Source of the DNA: Acinetobacter tandoii DSM 14970 = CIP 107469
GTDB lineage: Bacteria > Pseudomonadota > Gammaproteobacteria > Pseudomonadales > Moraxellaceae
Reading direction: 5' to 3'
Length of the DNA: 64,000 nt
NCBI RefSeq assembly: GCF_000400735.1
Contig: NZ_KE007368.1
Span: 358,916-422,915 of the forward strand
Shown here: piece by piece, positions 29,343 through 41,074 of the stretch
How positions within the stretch are numbered: the stretch's first letter is position 1
How the letters are laid out: every line of letters starts with the position of its first letter
Made by a program: the position numbers and the translations under genes
Notes under the pieces: model-generated
The model's database searches: none
What the model was told of the DNA's origin: nothing
Seen by the model: only the letters and a program-made list of their open reading frames with translations

Positions 29343-30416
29343 GTGAAATTCAAGTTTATGCTTTCATTAAAACCCTGTTTTGTCTTGTTGTGTGGCATCT
29401 TGCTGAGTGCTTGCCAGCAACCAGAATCTCAAGTTGCTCAGGAACAACCTCCCAAACAGCAACAACAAGAAATTACAGTTGATTTAACTGAAATGTGCAA
29501 AAACCTAAAAAAGAATATGTTGGAAATTAATAACCAACGAACCACCTTTGCCCTTGAAGAAATTAATCAAGATCTCAAAGTCTGTCTTCCGCTCGTAAAA
29601 CTGGCTGAACAGAAAGATTTACTAAAACTTTCTGGCATCATGTACGATAATTTTTTACAAGTAGAACGCACCCCACAGCAACAATTGGCTTTTGAGCAAT
29701 ATGCGTTTGACATGGCGCAGCATCCCACCATTCAACAAAGTCATTTTGAACAATTTTCCCTGCGTGACCAATATCTGATTAAGCATCAGGGACAGGCCTA
29801 TATTGAACTGATCGACCAAGGCGAAGGAATGCTCGCTTACCGCCGTAGCCCACAGTATCTCGCGATTGTGTTTGCACCCTACATGCCTGAAGCTGAAAAA
29901 GTCTTTATTACTGAATTGGCACAGCAAAACATGCAAGCCCCGTTTCTGGATGGTGCCTTGACCATTGACCCGCAAGTCATTGTGGCACGTGCCTTATTCT
30001 GGGAAAATTATTTACAGCAATATCCACGCAGTAGCTATCGACATGACGCAGAGTATCTCTTAGAAATGTATACGCATTTCTTATTTAAAGGCATGAATAA
30101 CTCTCCAGTCTCAGAAAGTTATAACGATCAAAATGCCATTAACAGTAGCAGTCTCTTTGAGATTGAAAAACTGGCAAAATTGCAACATTCCCATCTGGCG
30201 TGGCAAGCACGACGTTTTTTGCAATTCTTAGAATTATCAGAACAACAACGTAACACCCAAATTCCTGTACAACTCAGTCCTCAGCAAAAACAATCTGGGC
30301 AAAGTAATCTACTGACTTTAAAACAATTAGATCAATTTTTAGGTCTACCTGAGCTGAATACACGTTCGCCTCGTGACTGTTTCAGTGATGCGATTTGTCT
30401 TCCATCAGCAAAATAA
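29343..30416 (+). CDS. Lipoprotein of unknown function
   Basis: A 357-residue predicted lipoprotein. The N-terminal hydrophobic stretch ends in the lipobox LLSAC (Cys about residue 24), followed by a Gln-rich linker. The mature part is mostly helical, with a TPR-like or tetratrico-type segment (ARALFWENYLQQYPRSSYRHDA) and Cys pairs near both ends (MCKNL and VCLPL; DCFSDAICLP). I do not recognise a family. It is divergent from tolC and upstream of the TPP riboswitch. The GTG at 29343 and the ATG at 29358 are both possible starts; neither has a clear ribosome binding site. Confidence 0.8.
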   Translation: MKFKFMLSLKPCFVLLCGILLSACQQPESQVAQEQPPKQQQQEITVDLTEMCKNLKKNMLEINNQRTTFALEEINQDLKVCLPLVKLAEQKDLLKLSGIMYDNFLQVERTPQQQLAFEQYAFDMAQHPTIQQSHFEQFSLRDQYLIKHQGQAYIELIDQGEGMLAYRRSPQYLAIVFAPYMPEAEKVFITELAQQNMQAPFLDGALTIDPQVIVARALFWENYLQQYPRSSYRHDAEYLLEMYTHFLFKGMNNSPVSESYNDQNAINSSSLFEIEKLAKLQHSHLAWQARRFLQFLELSEQQRNTQIPVQLSPQQKQSGQSNLLTLKQLDQFLGLPELNTRSPRDCFSDAICLPSAK

Positions 30417-30538
30417 TCTGCGCTATTTTTCATTCTTTTTCATACAACCCACAGCAACAATAAGTCCTTTTTCTTCGCTGACGAATGTCATGAAATATGC
30501 ATGGGCATTTCCCAGATTGCATGCTACCATTTGTCCTA

Positions 30539-30642
30539 GCTTGACGGAGCGCGAGTAATCCCTCGCTGAGATTGTGTAGTTCTAAACATGAGCACAAGTA
30601 CCGTTGAACCTGATCAGGTTAACACCTGCGTAGGAATCAAGC
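30539..30642 (+). promoter_or_regulatory. TPP riboswitch (thi-box) controlling thiC
   Basis: The conserved thi-box core is present: CTCGCTGAGATTG (about 30562-30574) and ACCGTTGAACCTGATCAGG followed by TTAACACCTGCGTAGGAA (30600-30636), closed by P1 GCTTGA (30539-30544) with TCAAGC (30637-30642). It binds thiamine pyrophosphate and lowers thiC expression. A second pairing, GGAGCGC (30546-30552) with GCGCTCC (30641-30647), competes with P1 and could be the switch. There is no obvious intrinsic terminator before thiC, so control may act on translation or Rho. Confidence 0.96.
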
Positions 30643-30732
30643 GCTCCCTAAAAACTGCCGCCCTCCGTCTATCTGGTGAATTTATTACTAGAATTTAAAC
30701 CAGAAGACCAGCCAAGTTTTGGTCGTGCTTGA

Positions 30733-32658
<1,926 letters not shown>

Positions 32659-32697
32659 TTAGCTAAAAAAATATTGGTGTTCAGAAAAAACTCCGTT

Positions 32698-32722
32698 AGG
32701 ATGAAATAGTCATTTTCATCCT
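32698..32722 (+). other. Hairpin just upstream of nudF
   Basis: Perfect 9-bp inverted repeat AGGATGAAA / TTTCATCCT with a 7-base loop, ending 11 bases before the nudF ATG and 40 bases after thiC. It has no U-tract; it may mark the thiC mRNA end or affect nudF translation. Confidence 0.5.
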
Positions 32723-32733
32723 GACCGAGCTTT

Positions 32734-33354
32734 ATGAATATTATTAAACGAGCAACGTATAACAGCGACGAAGTAGACGTTCTTTCTCGAGAATATTTAT
32801 TTCGTGGCTTTATTCAGGTTGAAAAAGTCAGCCTCAAACATCGTTTATTTCAGCAAAGCGAATATACCTCTGTTATTCATCGGGAATTAGTTCAGCGTCC
32901 CGAAGCGGCAGGGGTTTTAATTTATAATGACCATCAACAAAAATTCGCTTTAATTGAACAGTTTCGTATTGGCGCAATGGATGATCAAGACTCGCCATGG
33001 CAACTGGAAGTCATTGCTGGCGTACTCGATGGTGATGAGTCACCTGAAAGCTGTATCCGCCGAGAAAGCCTAGAAGAGTCAGGTTGTGAGTTGCAAGATT
33101 TGCAGCATCTATTCAGTTTTTATCCTTCTGCCGGAGCATGTGCAGAGCTTTTTCATCTATATAGTGCAGAAGCAGTACTCCCTGAACAAGGCGGAATATT
33201 CGGAGTTGCTGACGAAGGCGAGAATATTCAATTGCATATTCTTGATTATGCCGACATACGTAATCTACTGACCAATGGTCGGCTCAGAAATGCGCCTGTC
33301 ATCATGGCATTGCAATGGCTAGAACAACACATTAAAACTATAAGGAATGTCTAA
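32734..33354 (+). CDS. nudF: ADP-ribose pyrophosphatase (Nudix)
   Basis: A 206-residue Nudix hydrolase. The Nudix box is complete: GVLDGDE, then R-E-S-L-E-E-S-G-C (about residues 89-111). The rest matches NudF/YqiE-type ADP-ribose diphosphatase, which removes reactive ADP-ribose. It sits immediately upstream of cpdA, the same nudF-cpdA order as in enterobacteria. The ribosome binding site is weak. Confidence 0.93.
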   Translation: MNIIKRATYNSDEVDVLSREYLFRGFIQVEKVSLKHRLFQQSEYTSVIHRELVQRPEAAGVLIYNDHQQKFALIEQFRIGAMDDQDSPWQLEVIAGVLDGDESPESCIRRESLEESGCELQDLQHLFSFYPSAGACAELFHLYSAEAVLPEQGGIFGVADEGENIQLHILDYADIRNLLTNGRLRNAPVIMALQWLEQHIKTIRNV

Positions 33355-33364
33355 GGGGAAGGAC

Positions 33365-34174
33365 ATGACTTTAAAACAACCACATGAACAGCCACAAAGC
33401 TGGACCATTATACAAATTTCAGATACACATTTAATGAATCAGGATGATTTAGAATTTGTGCATATGAATCCTGAGCAAAGTTTTCATCGGGTGATGGCGC
33501 AAATTCAACATGAATATCCACATGCCCACGCGCTGATTCATACGGGTGATTTGGCGCAGGTTCCTGTGTCTGAAACCTATCAGCGCTACCTCGCTTTTAT
33601 GCAAACCACAGGTTTTCAATACTACCAAGTGCCTGGCAATCATGATAGTGAGGAATTCTTTCCATTTCATGACCAGCAAAATAAAGTCCATGCCATTCCT
33701 ATAGGAAATTGGTGTTTAGTGCTGCTCAATAGTGCCGTCAAAGGCAAAATTGATGGCTGGATTAATACCGAACAACTCAAACAACTGGATCAAATTCTTA
33801 ACCTACATGCTGAGCAATCCATTTTAATTGCCTGCCACCACCACCCTTTTGAAATGCAGTCCCGTTGGATTGATCAACATATTCTGAAAAACACTGAGCA
33901 TCTGACCGATGTTTTGGCTAAACACTCGAATGTCAAATTGGTATTGTGTGGCCATGTGCATCAAGCCTCGGAAAATCAATGGCATGGCATACATTTCCTA
34001 TCTACCCCATCAACCTGCGTACAATTTAAACCACATAGTGATGATTTTGCGCTGGATGATGAAGCACCTGGCTATCGCGTCGTACAATTAAAAGCCAATG
34101 GTGAGTTTACAACTCAAGTGCATCGCACACAGCCCATACAAAAAAAAATAAATATTGAAATTACAGGCTACTAA
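33365..34174 (+). CDS. cpdA: 3',5'-cyclic-AMP phosphodiesterase CpdA
   Basis: A 269-residue class III metallophosphoesterase. The metal-binding motifs appear in order: ISDTHL, HTGDLAQ, GNHDSEE, CHHHPF and CGHVHQ. It would hydrolyse cAMP and so lower CRP/Vfr-type signalling. The frame opens at 33347, overlapping nudF, but the ATG at 33365 is directly preceded by AAGGGGAAGGAC and is the better start. Confidence 0.93.
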   Translation: MTLKQPHEQPQSWTIIQISDTHLMNQDDLEFVHMNPEQSFHRVMAQIQHEYPHAHALIHTGDLAQVPVSETYQRYLAFMQTTGFQYYQVPGNHDSEEFFPFHDQQNKVHAIPIGNWCLVLLNSAVKGKIDGWINTEQLKQLDQILNLHAEQSILIACHHHPFEMQSRWIDQHILKNTEHLTDVLAKHSNVKLVLCGHVHQASENQWHGIHFLSTPSTCVQFKPHSDDFALDDEAPGYRVVQLKANGEFTTQVHRTQPIQKKINIEITGY

Positions 34175-34215
34175 CTTTTCATTTCATTTTATTTCCATTA
34201 TGTTATGGCTGCTAA

Positions 34216-34317
34216 ATAAAAGGTGATAGCTTAAATCGAAACATCAAAGACTATCCAGAACTGAAAAAAGTCTATATGATGACGACCCCTGTGGAACAAT
34301 CTCCGCATGGGCGGTAG
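34216..34317 (+). other. Short open frame of protein-like composition, possible gene remnant
   Basis: The 210 bases between cpdA and dksA contain one open frame without an early start codon that translates to 33 residues ending KKVYMMTTPVEQSPHGR and a TAG. The composition looks like a real protein C-terminus. It could be a decayed gene tail or chance. I do not recognise the protein. Confidence 0.2.
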
Positions 34318-34327
34318 ATAAAAACAC

Positions 34328-34357
34328 TTGCATATCACCATATTTTTTGCGTATAGA
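34328..34357 (+). promoter_or_regulatory. Probable dksA promoter
   Basis: TTGCAT (34328-34333) and TATAGA (34352-34357) are 18 bases apart, with a start expected near 34364 and a short leader containing the GAGGA ribosome binding site of dksA. Confidence 0.5.
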
Positions 34358-34385
34358 TGTACGTATATGATGAGGAATGCCCTAT

Positions 34386-34913
34386 ATGGCGAATGATAAC
34401 CAAACCCAAGTCTTGGATGAACATACAGATGTTGTAGATGACAAATCTACCAAGCGCGTACGTAAAGCAAAGCCGAAGGCAACAGAAGGTGGTTCTACTG
34501 CGAGCTTATTTGGTATTGAACCTTATCAGCCAAAAAAGAATGAAGAATACATGTCTGAAGGACAGCTTGAGCACTTCCGTCAGATTTTACTGGCATGGAA
34601 AGCAGAGCTCATGTCTGAAGTGGATCGTACCCTCAACACCATGCAAGACGAAAATACTGCATTGCCTGACGTAAATGACCGTGCAACGCAAGAAGAAGAA
34701 TTTGCAATTGAATTAAGAACACGTGACCGTGAACGTAAGTTGATTCGTAAAATTGAACAATCGATTGAAGCCATCAAAAATGATGATTACGGTTTCTGTG
34801 AAACTTGTGGTATCGAAATTGGTTTACGCCGTTTAGAAGCACGTCCAACTGCGACTCTATGTATTGATTGCAAAACCTTGGCGGAAATCAAAGAGAAACA
34901 AAATAACGGTTAA
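34386..34913 (+). CDS. dksA: RNA polymerase-binding transcription factor DksA
   Basis: DksA, 175 residues, works with ppGpp on RNA polymerase to lower rRNA and tRNA transcription and raise amino acid promoters. The coiled-coil tip motif LPDVNDRA (DxxDxA) and the C-terminal zinc finger CETC...CIDC are intact. It has a basic N-terminal extension (TKRVRKAKPKA) that is absent from E. coli DksA. I chose ATG 34386 because GAGGA is nine bases upstream; the ATG at 34377 overlaps that site. gluQ follows, as in E. coli. Confidence 0.97.
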   Translation: MANDNQTQVLDEHTDVVDDKSTKRVRKAKPKATEGGSTASLFGIEPYQPKKNEEYMSEGQLEHFRQILLAWKAELMSEVDRTLNTMQDENTALPDVNDRATQEEEFAIELRTRDRERKLIRKIEQSIEAIKNDDYGFCETCGIEIGLRRLEARPTATLCIDCKTLAEIKEKQNNG

Positions 34914-34930
34914 GCATGTTATTCAATAAT

Positions 34931-34966
34931 CCTCCCCTAACCCTTGCCTTACAGAAGGAAGGGGAC
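34931..34966. repeat. CCTCCCCTAA-type palindromic element between dksA and gluQ
   Basis: CCTCCCCTAACCCTTGCCTT followed by ACAG and AAGGAAGGGG forms an imperfect hairpin. The layout (CCCCTAA, a second C-rich block, then the complementary G-rich arm) resembles the left half of the rpoB-rpoC element at 1045-1116. Its G-rich arm AAGGAAGGGG lies directly before gluQ and can act as its ribosome binding site. Confidence 0.5.
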
Positions 34967-34972
34967 AATAGG

Positions 34973-35836
34973 ATGGCTTATGTGGGTCGGTTTGCGCCAT
35001 CGCCAACCGGCCCTTTGCATTTTGGCTCCTTACTCACCGCCGTTGCGAGTTATTGCGATGCCAAAGCACAACAAGGGCAATGGCTGGTTCGTGTAGAAGA
35101 TACCGATATTCCGCGTATTTATCCTGGCAGTGAACAGCATATTCTACAATGTCTAGAAGCCTTTCAACTTTATCCCGATGCTGAGATTATCTTCCAGAAA
35201 GATCGTCTAGCCCTTTATGAAACAGTCATTGAGCAGTTACATGCTATAGGTCAAGTCTATGCCTGTGCCTGTACCCGTAAAATGCTGGGCTCTAATCATA
35301 TCTATGCAGGAACTTGTCGTGATTTAGGTCTGGCGTTTGAACATCAAGCCATTCGCGTTAAGGTGCAAGATCAACGTATTTGCTTTCAAGATCGCTTGCA
35401 AGGGCTACACTGTTGCAATTTAAAACAGGATTTGGGGGACTTCGTACTCAAACGTCGTGACGGCATTATCAATTATCAACTCGCTGTTGTTGTAGATGAT
35501 TATTTACAAGGCATCACCCATGTAGTACGTGGTGCAGACCTGCTGGATAATACTGAACGTCAAATTTGGCTGGCGCAACTTTTGGGCTACCCTACCCTGA
35601 GTTACATGCATTTACCACTCGCCATGAATGATCAGGGACAAAAACTTTCGAAACAAAACCTTGCAAAAGCCTTAGACCCGAAGCAAGCACCTGAACTATT
35701 ACAACAGGCGCTACATGCTCTGCATCAACCCGAAGTAGATATAGACCGACCTGAAATCATGCTGCAACAGGCTGTGGCGCAGTGGAATACCGATCTCATT
35801 CCTCACTGTATCGAATTGGAAGGACACTATCTCTAA
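34973..35836 (+). CDS. gluQ: Glutamyl-Q tRNA(Asp) synthetase
   Basis: GluQ, 287 residues, attaches glutamate to the queuosine base in the anticodon of tRNA-Asp. It looks like the catalytic half of GluRS: PSPTGPLHFGS (HIGH-like, about residues 9-19), zinc-site cysteines in CACTRK and AGTC, and KLSKQNLAKA (KMSKS-like). It lacks the anticodon-binding domain, as expected. The frame opens at 34916, but those codons are repeat sequence; the ATG at 34973 gives the family start MAYVGRFAPSP. dksA-gluQ coupling is widespread in gammaproteobacteria. Confidence 0.95.
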   Translation: MAYVGRFAPSPTGPLHFGSLLTAVASYCDAKAQQGQWLVRVEDTDIPRIYPGSEQHILQCLEAFQLYPDAEIIFQKDRLALYETVIEQLHAIGQVYACACTRKMLGSNHIYAGTCRDLGLAFEHQAIRVKVQDQRICFQDRLQGLHCCNLKQDLGDFVLKRRDGIINYQLAVVVDDYLQGITHVVRGADLLDNTERQIWLAQLLGYPTLSYMHLPLAMNDQGQKLSKQNLAKALDPKQAPELLQQALHALHQPEVDIDRPEIMLQQAVAQWNTDLIPHCIELEGHYL

Positions 35837-35850
35837 TGCTAGAGAAAATA

Positions 35851-35884
35851 AAAAACCTCTCATCTGATTAGACAAGAGGTTTTC
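35851..35884. terminator. Bidirectional terminator between gluQ and ftsW
   Basis: AAAAACCTCT / AGAGGTTTT hairpin between two convergent genes. The T-run is longer on the minus strand (for ftsW), but it also suits gluQ. Confidence 0.8.
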
Positions 35885-35928
35885 AAATTAAAATATATGC
35901 TGCTGAATTAGACACACACCCAATAGGC

Positions 35929-37125
35929 TTAGAAGCTTGATTCTTCCTTACTTGGGTTAATGTCTTGCGTGGTTGCATCAATTTTCAGAATTAAGCTGAT
36001 CATCACTGCACACATAATTAAAGATGAACCACCATAACTAATAAAAGGCAAAGTTAAACCTTTGGTCGGTAACATCCCCATATTCATACCCGCATTGACC
36101 AGAATTTGCAGCAAGAAAATAATGCTGATGCCATAAGCCAGATAACCTGCGCGCAAGTATTGATTGCGGAGCGCACGATGACCAATTTTAATACAGCAGA
36201 CCAACATCCCAAAAGACAAAAGCAATACCACAGTAATACCTAAAAAGCCGAATTCCTCTCCTAACACTGCCAACATAAAGTCGGTATGTGCTTCAGGTAA
36301 ATACGACATTTTTTGGATACTGTGACCCAGACCTACACCGACCCACTCACCACGACCAAAGGCCATCAATGCGTTCGACAACTGATAACCTGCCCCCAAA
36401 GGATCGTTCCAAGGGTTAGAGAACGACATCAGACGCTCAAAACGGTAAGGCTCAAATACAATCAGGAAAAAGAATGCAGTTAGAATCGCACCAAGCGCAA
36501 TACCAAACTGAATTACGGGTGCGCCTGCTAAAAAGAACACACCCAACATCATCAACACAATCACCACTGTTGCACCTAAATCGGGTTCAGCAATAATCAA
36601 ACCAACCGTTAAAATCATGATTGCAGCAAGCCGTACCAAACCTTTAACGTTGTTTCGGACTTCCGCAGCACGGCGCACAACATAATCGGCTGTAAAGATG
36701 GCCATCATGACCTTAGCAACTTCCGTGGCTTGCAAGGTAAAGCCAGCTATACGAATCCATCGTGTGGAACCATTCACCTCTGTCCCGATCACCAAGACGG
36801 CAGCGAGTAAGGCAATGGTGATGAGCCACAAGGAAAAAGTATTATTGAACCATACGTTCAGCGAAACCCGATAAGCCAAAAATGCGGCAATGCCAGCCAC
36901 TACAATGGAAATAGCATGGCGTACAACATAATGGAATGGATTCTCCAACATTCGATCTGCATAAGGCATGGAAGCCGAAGCCACCATGATAGAACCTAAA
37001 CACAGCAAAGCAATCACACAAAAAATCAGCACATTTCTTGCCGTAAATTCCGCTGGAATTCGCGGACTGACACGGTCATAAAATTGTTGAAATTTATTGA
37101 TCGTTGTCTGAGCTAAACCTGCCAT
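35929..37125 (-). CDS. ftsW: Peptidoglycan glycosyltransferase FtsW (SEDS family)
   Basis: FtsW, 398 residues, a polytopic SEDS glycosyltransferase that makes septal peptidoglycan with FtsI. About ten hydrophobic segments are seen. The signature region near the C-terminus is NAGMNMGMLPTKGLTLPFISYGGSS (given here in two parts: NAGMNMGMLPTKGLTL, then PFISYGGSS). It follows murD by 23 bases, part of a division and cell wall cluster; murG and murC are not in the window. Confidence 0.96.
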   Translation of the reverse strand: MAGLAQTTINKFQQFYDRVSPRIPAEFTARNVLIFCVIALLCLGSIMVASASMPYADRMLENPFHYVVRHAISIVVAGIAAFLAYRVSLNVWFNNTFSLWLITIALLAAVLVIGTEVNGSTRWIRIAGFTLQATEVAKVMMAIFTADYVVRRAAEVRNNVKGLVRLAAIMILTVGLIIAEPDLGATVVIVLMMLGVFFLAGAPVIQFGIALGAILTAFFFLIVFEPYRFERLMSFSNPWNDPLGAGYQLSNALMAFGRGEWVGVGLGHSIQKMSYLPEAHTDFMLAVLGEEFGFLGITVVLLLSFGMLVCCIKIGHRALRNQYLRAGYLAYGISIIFLLQILVNAGMNMGMLPTKGLTLPFISYGGSSLIMCAVMISLILKIDATTQDINPSKEESSF

Positions 37126-37148
37126 ACAACTCTCTCCTTATCATTCTT

Positions 37149-38537
<1,389 letters not shown>

Positions 38538-38605
38538 TTAGCACTTTGCTGTTTTGAATGCTTTTTCTGTTTTGACTTTCTCTCTGTTTTTTTGTGTCAG
38601 CGCGT

Positions 38606-38635
38606 AAAAAAGCCGTCAAATTTGACGGCTTTTTT
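38606..38635 (-). terminator. Terminator of the feo operon
   Basis: Perfect inverted repeat AAAAAAGCCGTCAAA / TTTGACGGCTTTTTT, 20 bases after the small Cys-rich gene. It is symmetric and could also stop plus-strand transcripts. Confidence 0.9.
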
Positions 38636-38654
38636 GTGAATTAAGCAAAATGGA

Positions 38655-38909
38655 TTATTTCCACTTCACTGCTTGAATCTCAGCAGTTTTATTCGCGTTG
38701 GGTGCATCCTCTTGGCTACAGCCACAACCGCCACCACAACCTGCAACAGGCACAGGCTTCAGCCATTTAGATAGCGTGTTCCAACCCTGCTTTTGCGTAA
38801 ATTCTGCCAATACGCCAAAGGTTTTATTGGACGTTTTCGGAAACACTTTCTTAAACACTACCAGTGTACTCCACAGCACCAAGGCTGCAACAATCAGAAT
38901 TTCAACCAT
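38655..38909 (-). CDS. Small Cys-rich membrane protein of the feo operon
   Basis: An 84-residue protein: one N-terminal membrane helix (MVEILIVAALVLWSTLVVF) and a C-terminal cysteine cluster GCGGGCGCSQ (about residues 59-68). AAGGAG lies nine bases before the ATG. It follows feoB by 20 bases. Similar small Cys-rich peptides follow feoB in many bacteria in place of FeoC and may bind iron or an Fe-S cluster; the role here is inference from context. A longer upstream frame overlapping feoB is not used. Confidence 0.85.
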   Translation of the reverse strand: MVEILIVAALVLWSTLVVFKKVFPKTSNKTFGVLAEFTQKQGWNTLSKWLKPVPVAGCGGGCGCSQEDAPNANKTAEIQAVKWK

Positions 38910-38929
38910 GTTCAGAGTCTCCTTGCAGA

Positions 38930-40786
38930 TTAACCTAAATAGTGCGACGCAATTTGAAAAGTCAGGAATGACATCAAATACGCTAAACCAAATAAATACG
39001 CGGTCATAAAGCTCACGGTTTTCCATGAACCTGTTTCACGACGTACAGTTGCTAAAGTCGCTAAACAATGTGGCGCATAAACAAACCAGACCAATAAAGA
39101 CAAACCTGTTGCCAAAGACCACCCTAAGTCACTATTACCACCAATGATTGCCGCCAATCCTTGCGACATAGCATCATCATCCACCGCAGATAAAGCATAG
39201 ACTGTGCCCAAAGCCGCAACGACAACCTCACGTGCCGCCATAGCTGGAATCAAGGCAATACAAATCTGCCAGTTAAAACCCAAGGGGGCAAAGATAGGCT
39301 GCATGATATGCCCCAACATTCCTGCGAAGGAATAATCGATATCCGGCAGAGTTGCGCCCGCAGGCGGCTGAGGGAAAGTACACAAGAACCACAGCAAAAT
39401 AGAAAGCGCGAAAATAATGCCACCAACACGTTTCATAAAGATTTTGGTACGATCCAACAAACCAATACCGACACTTTTTAGGTCAGGAAAACGGTAACTT
39501 GGCAGCTCCATCAGCAACGCATGTTGCGATTTATCTTTTTGGAAAAATTTCAATACAAATGAAACAATTAACGCACTGAAAATGCCTGCCATATACAAAG
39601 CAAATAGCACCAAGCCTTGCAAATTAAAAATTCCCCACACGGTTTGCGCAGGAATAAATGCCGCAATTAATAAAGCATATACAGGTAGACGTGCCGAACA
39701 GGTCATTAGTGGGGCCACAAAAATTGTGGTTAAACGATCACGTGGGTCACTGATACTACGGGTTGCCATAATTCCAGGAACCGCACAGGCAAAGCTAGAC
39801 AGCAATGGAATAAATGCACGTCCACTCAAGCCTGCTTTAAACATTAATTTATCCAGTAAAAATGCAGCACGCGGTAGATAGCCCGATTCTTCCAAGACCA
39901 AAATAAAGAAGAACAGAATAATAATCTGAGGCAAAAACACTACAACACCGCCAGCACCCGCAATAATTCCGTCAACCACTAAACTATGCAATAAAGGTTG
40001 CGAGATGGATGCCCCAATCACTTCACCTAGCCAGCCAAATAAACTTTCAATCCCATCCATAAACGGAGCGGCCCAAGCAAAAACCGCTTGGAAAACCACA
40101 AACATCATCACCGCAAGTGTGACTAAGCCAAGTACGGGATGTAAAAAAATACGATCAAGGAAATCAGAACGTTTATCTTCTTGGTCCGCATACTGAACGA
40201 CGTCATGCAAAATTGTGGCGATTTTTTGGTGATGTGAACCTTTTAGACCACTCAATTCTGTATGAGGTACGGCATATTTGGCCTGATCTAAAGCATTCAA
40301 TAAGTTTTCGATGCCTGCATTACGCACCGCAACGGTTTCAGCAACAGGAATCCCCAAACGTTCAGACAATTTCTGGGTATTGATCTGCATGCCACGACGG
40401 CGTGCTTCATCCATCATGTTTAGAACTAGTAGAATTGGACGGCCCAATTCAATCATTTCTAGAACTAGACCTAAATGCAGTTTTAAGTTGGTGGCATCTA
40501 CCACACATAAAAATGCATCCTGATGCCCTTCTTCTACAATTTTACCTTGTACTACATCACGGGTGATGGCTTCGTCGGGGCTAGTTGCATCTAAGCTGTA
40601 AGTTCCAGGCAAGTCCAAGACTCGAACGGCTTTCCCTGAAGGTAAAGAGAACTGACCCATTTTACGTTCAACCGTCACGCCCGCATAGTTCGCGACCTTT
40701 TGACGAGTTCCTGTTAAATGGTTAAATAATGAGGTTTTACCACAGTTAGGATTCCCGACAAGGGCAATACGCAACGCATCACTCAT
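38930..40786 (-). CDS. feoB: Ferrous iron transport protein B
   Basis: FeoB, 618 residues, the inner-membrane Fe(II) transporter with an N-terminal GTPase domain. G motifs: GNPNCGKTSLFN (about 10-21), the NMMDEA region for base recognition and DLPGTY. Gate motifs and about eight or more membrane segments follow (residues 220-615). It is shorter than E. coli FeoB (about 770 residues), mostly through a smaller helical domain and C-terminus, which is normal for Acinetobacter. It overlaps feoA by ATGA. Confidence 0.97.
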   Translation of the reverse strand: MSDALRIALVGNPNCGKTSLFNHLTGTRQKVANYAGVTVERKMGQFSLPSGKAVRVLDLPGTYSLDATSPDEAITRDVVQGKIVEEGHQDAFLCVVDATNLKLHLGLVLEMIELGRPILLVLNMMDEARRRGMQINTQKLSERLGIPVAETVAVRNAGIENLLNALDQAKYAVPHTELSGLKGSHHQKIATILHDVVQYADQEDKRSDFLDRIFLHPVLGLVTLAVMMFVVFQAVFAWAAPFMDGIESLFGWLGEVIGASISQPLLHSLVVDGIIAGAGGVVVFLPQIIILFFFILVLEESGYLPRAAFLLDKLMFKAGLSGRAFIPLLSSFACAVPGIMATRSISDPRDRLTTIFVAPLMTCSARLPVYALLIAAFIPAQTVWGIFNLQGLVLFALYMAGIFSALIVSFVLKFFQKDKSQHALLMELPSYRFPDLKSVGIGLLDRTKIFMKRVGGIIFALSILLWFLCTFPQPPAGATLPDIDYSFAGMLGHIMQPIFAPLGFNWQICIALIPAMAAREVVVAALGTVYALSAVDDDAMSQGLAAIIGGNSDLGWSLATGLSLLVWFVYAPHCLATLATVRRETGSWKTVSFMTAYLFGLAYLMSFLTFQIASHYLG

Positions 40787-41046
40787 GCAGGTGCTCCTTC
40801 CATTTCAACTTCAATTTTTGCAGCTTCAACTTTTCTTAGTGCGAAACGGGTAAATCCAACCTGAATTAAAATCGGATCGCCACCAAAAATACCTTTTGTC
40901 ACCACCTGAACGGAAGTACCAGGCACAAAACCTAAAGTCTCTAAACGACTTGCTATCAGGTCAGTCTGAACTGCATCGCCATCCACATGACGTTTAACAT
41001 TCCGGATGATGGCCGTTTGCTTGACTTTCAAATCAGATAAAAGCAC
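40783..41046 (-). CDS. feoA: Ferrous iron transport protein A
   Basis: FeoA, 87 residues, an SH3-like cytoplasmic protein needed for FeoB activity. It shows LETLGFVPGTSVQVV, GDPILIQVGFTRFALRK, the typical FeoA pattern. It is the first gene of feoA-feoB and is translationally coupled to feoB through ATGA. A Fur-box promoter lies 38 bases upstream. Confidence 0.96.
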   Translation of the reverse strand: MLLSDLKVKQTAIIRNVKRHVDGDAVQTDLIASRLETLGFVPGTSVQVVTKGIFGGDPILIQVGFTRFALRKVEAAKIEVEMEGAPA

Positions 41047-41074
41047 CGCACTAAACCCTAAAATATTTTACTGT

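Noticed and set aside
34916..34972. N-terminal extension of gluQ from the ATG at 34916
   Set aside because: These codons are repeat sequence, have no ribosome binding site of their own, and do not match the family; the ATG at 34973 does.
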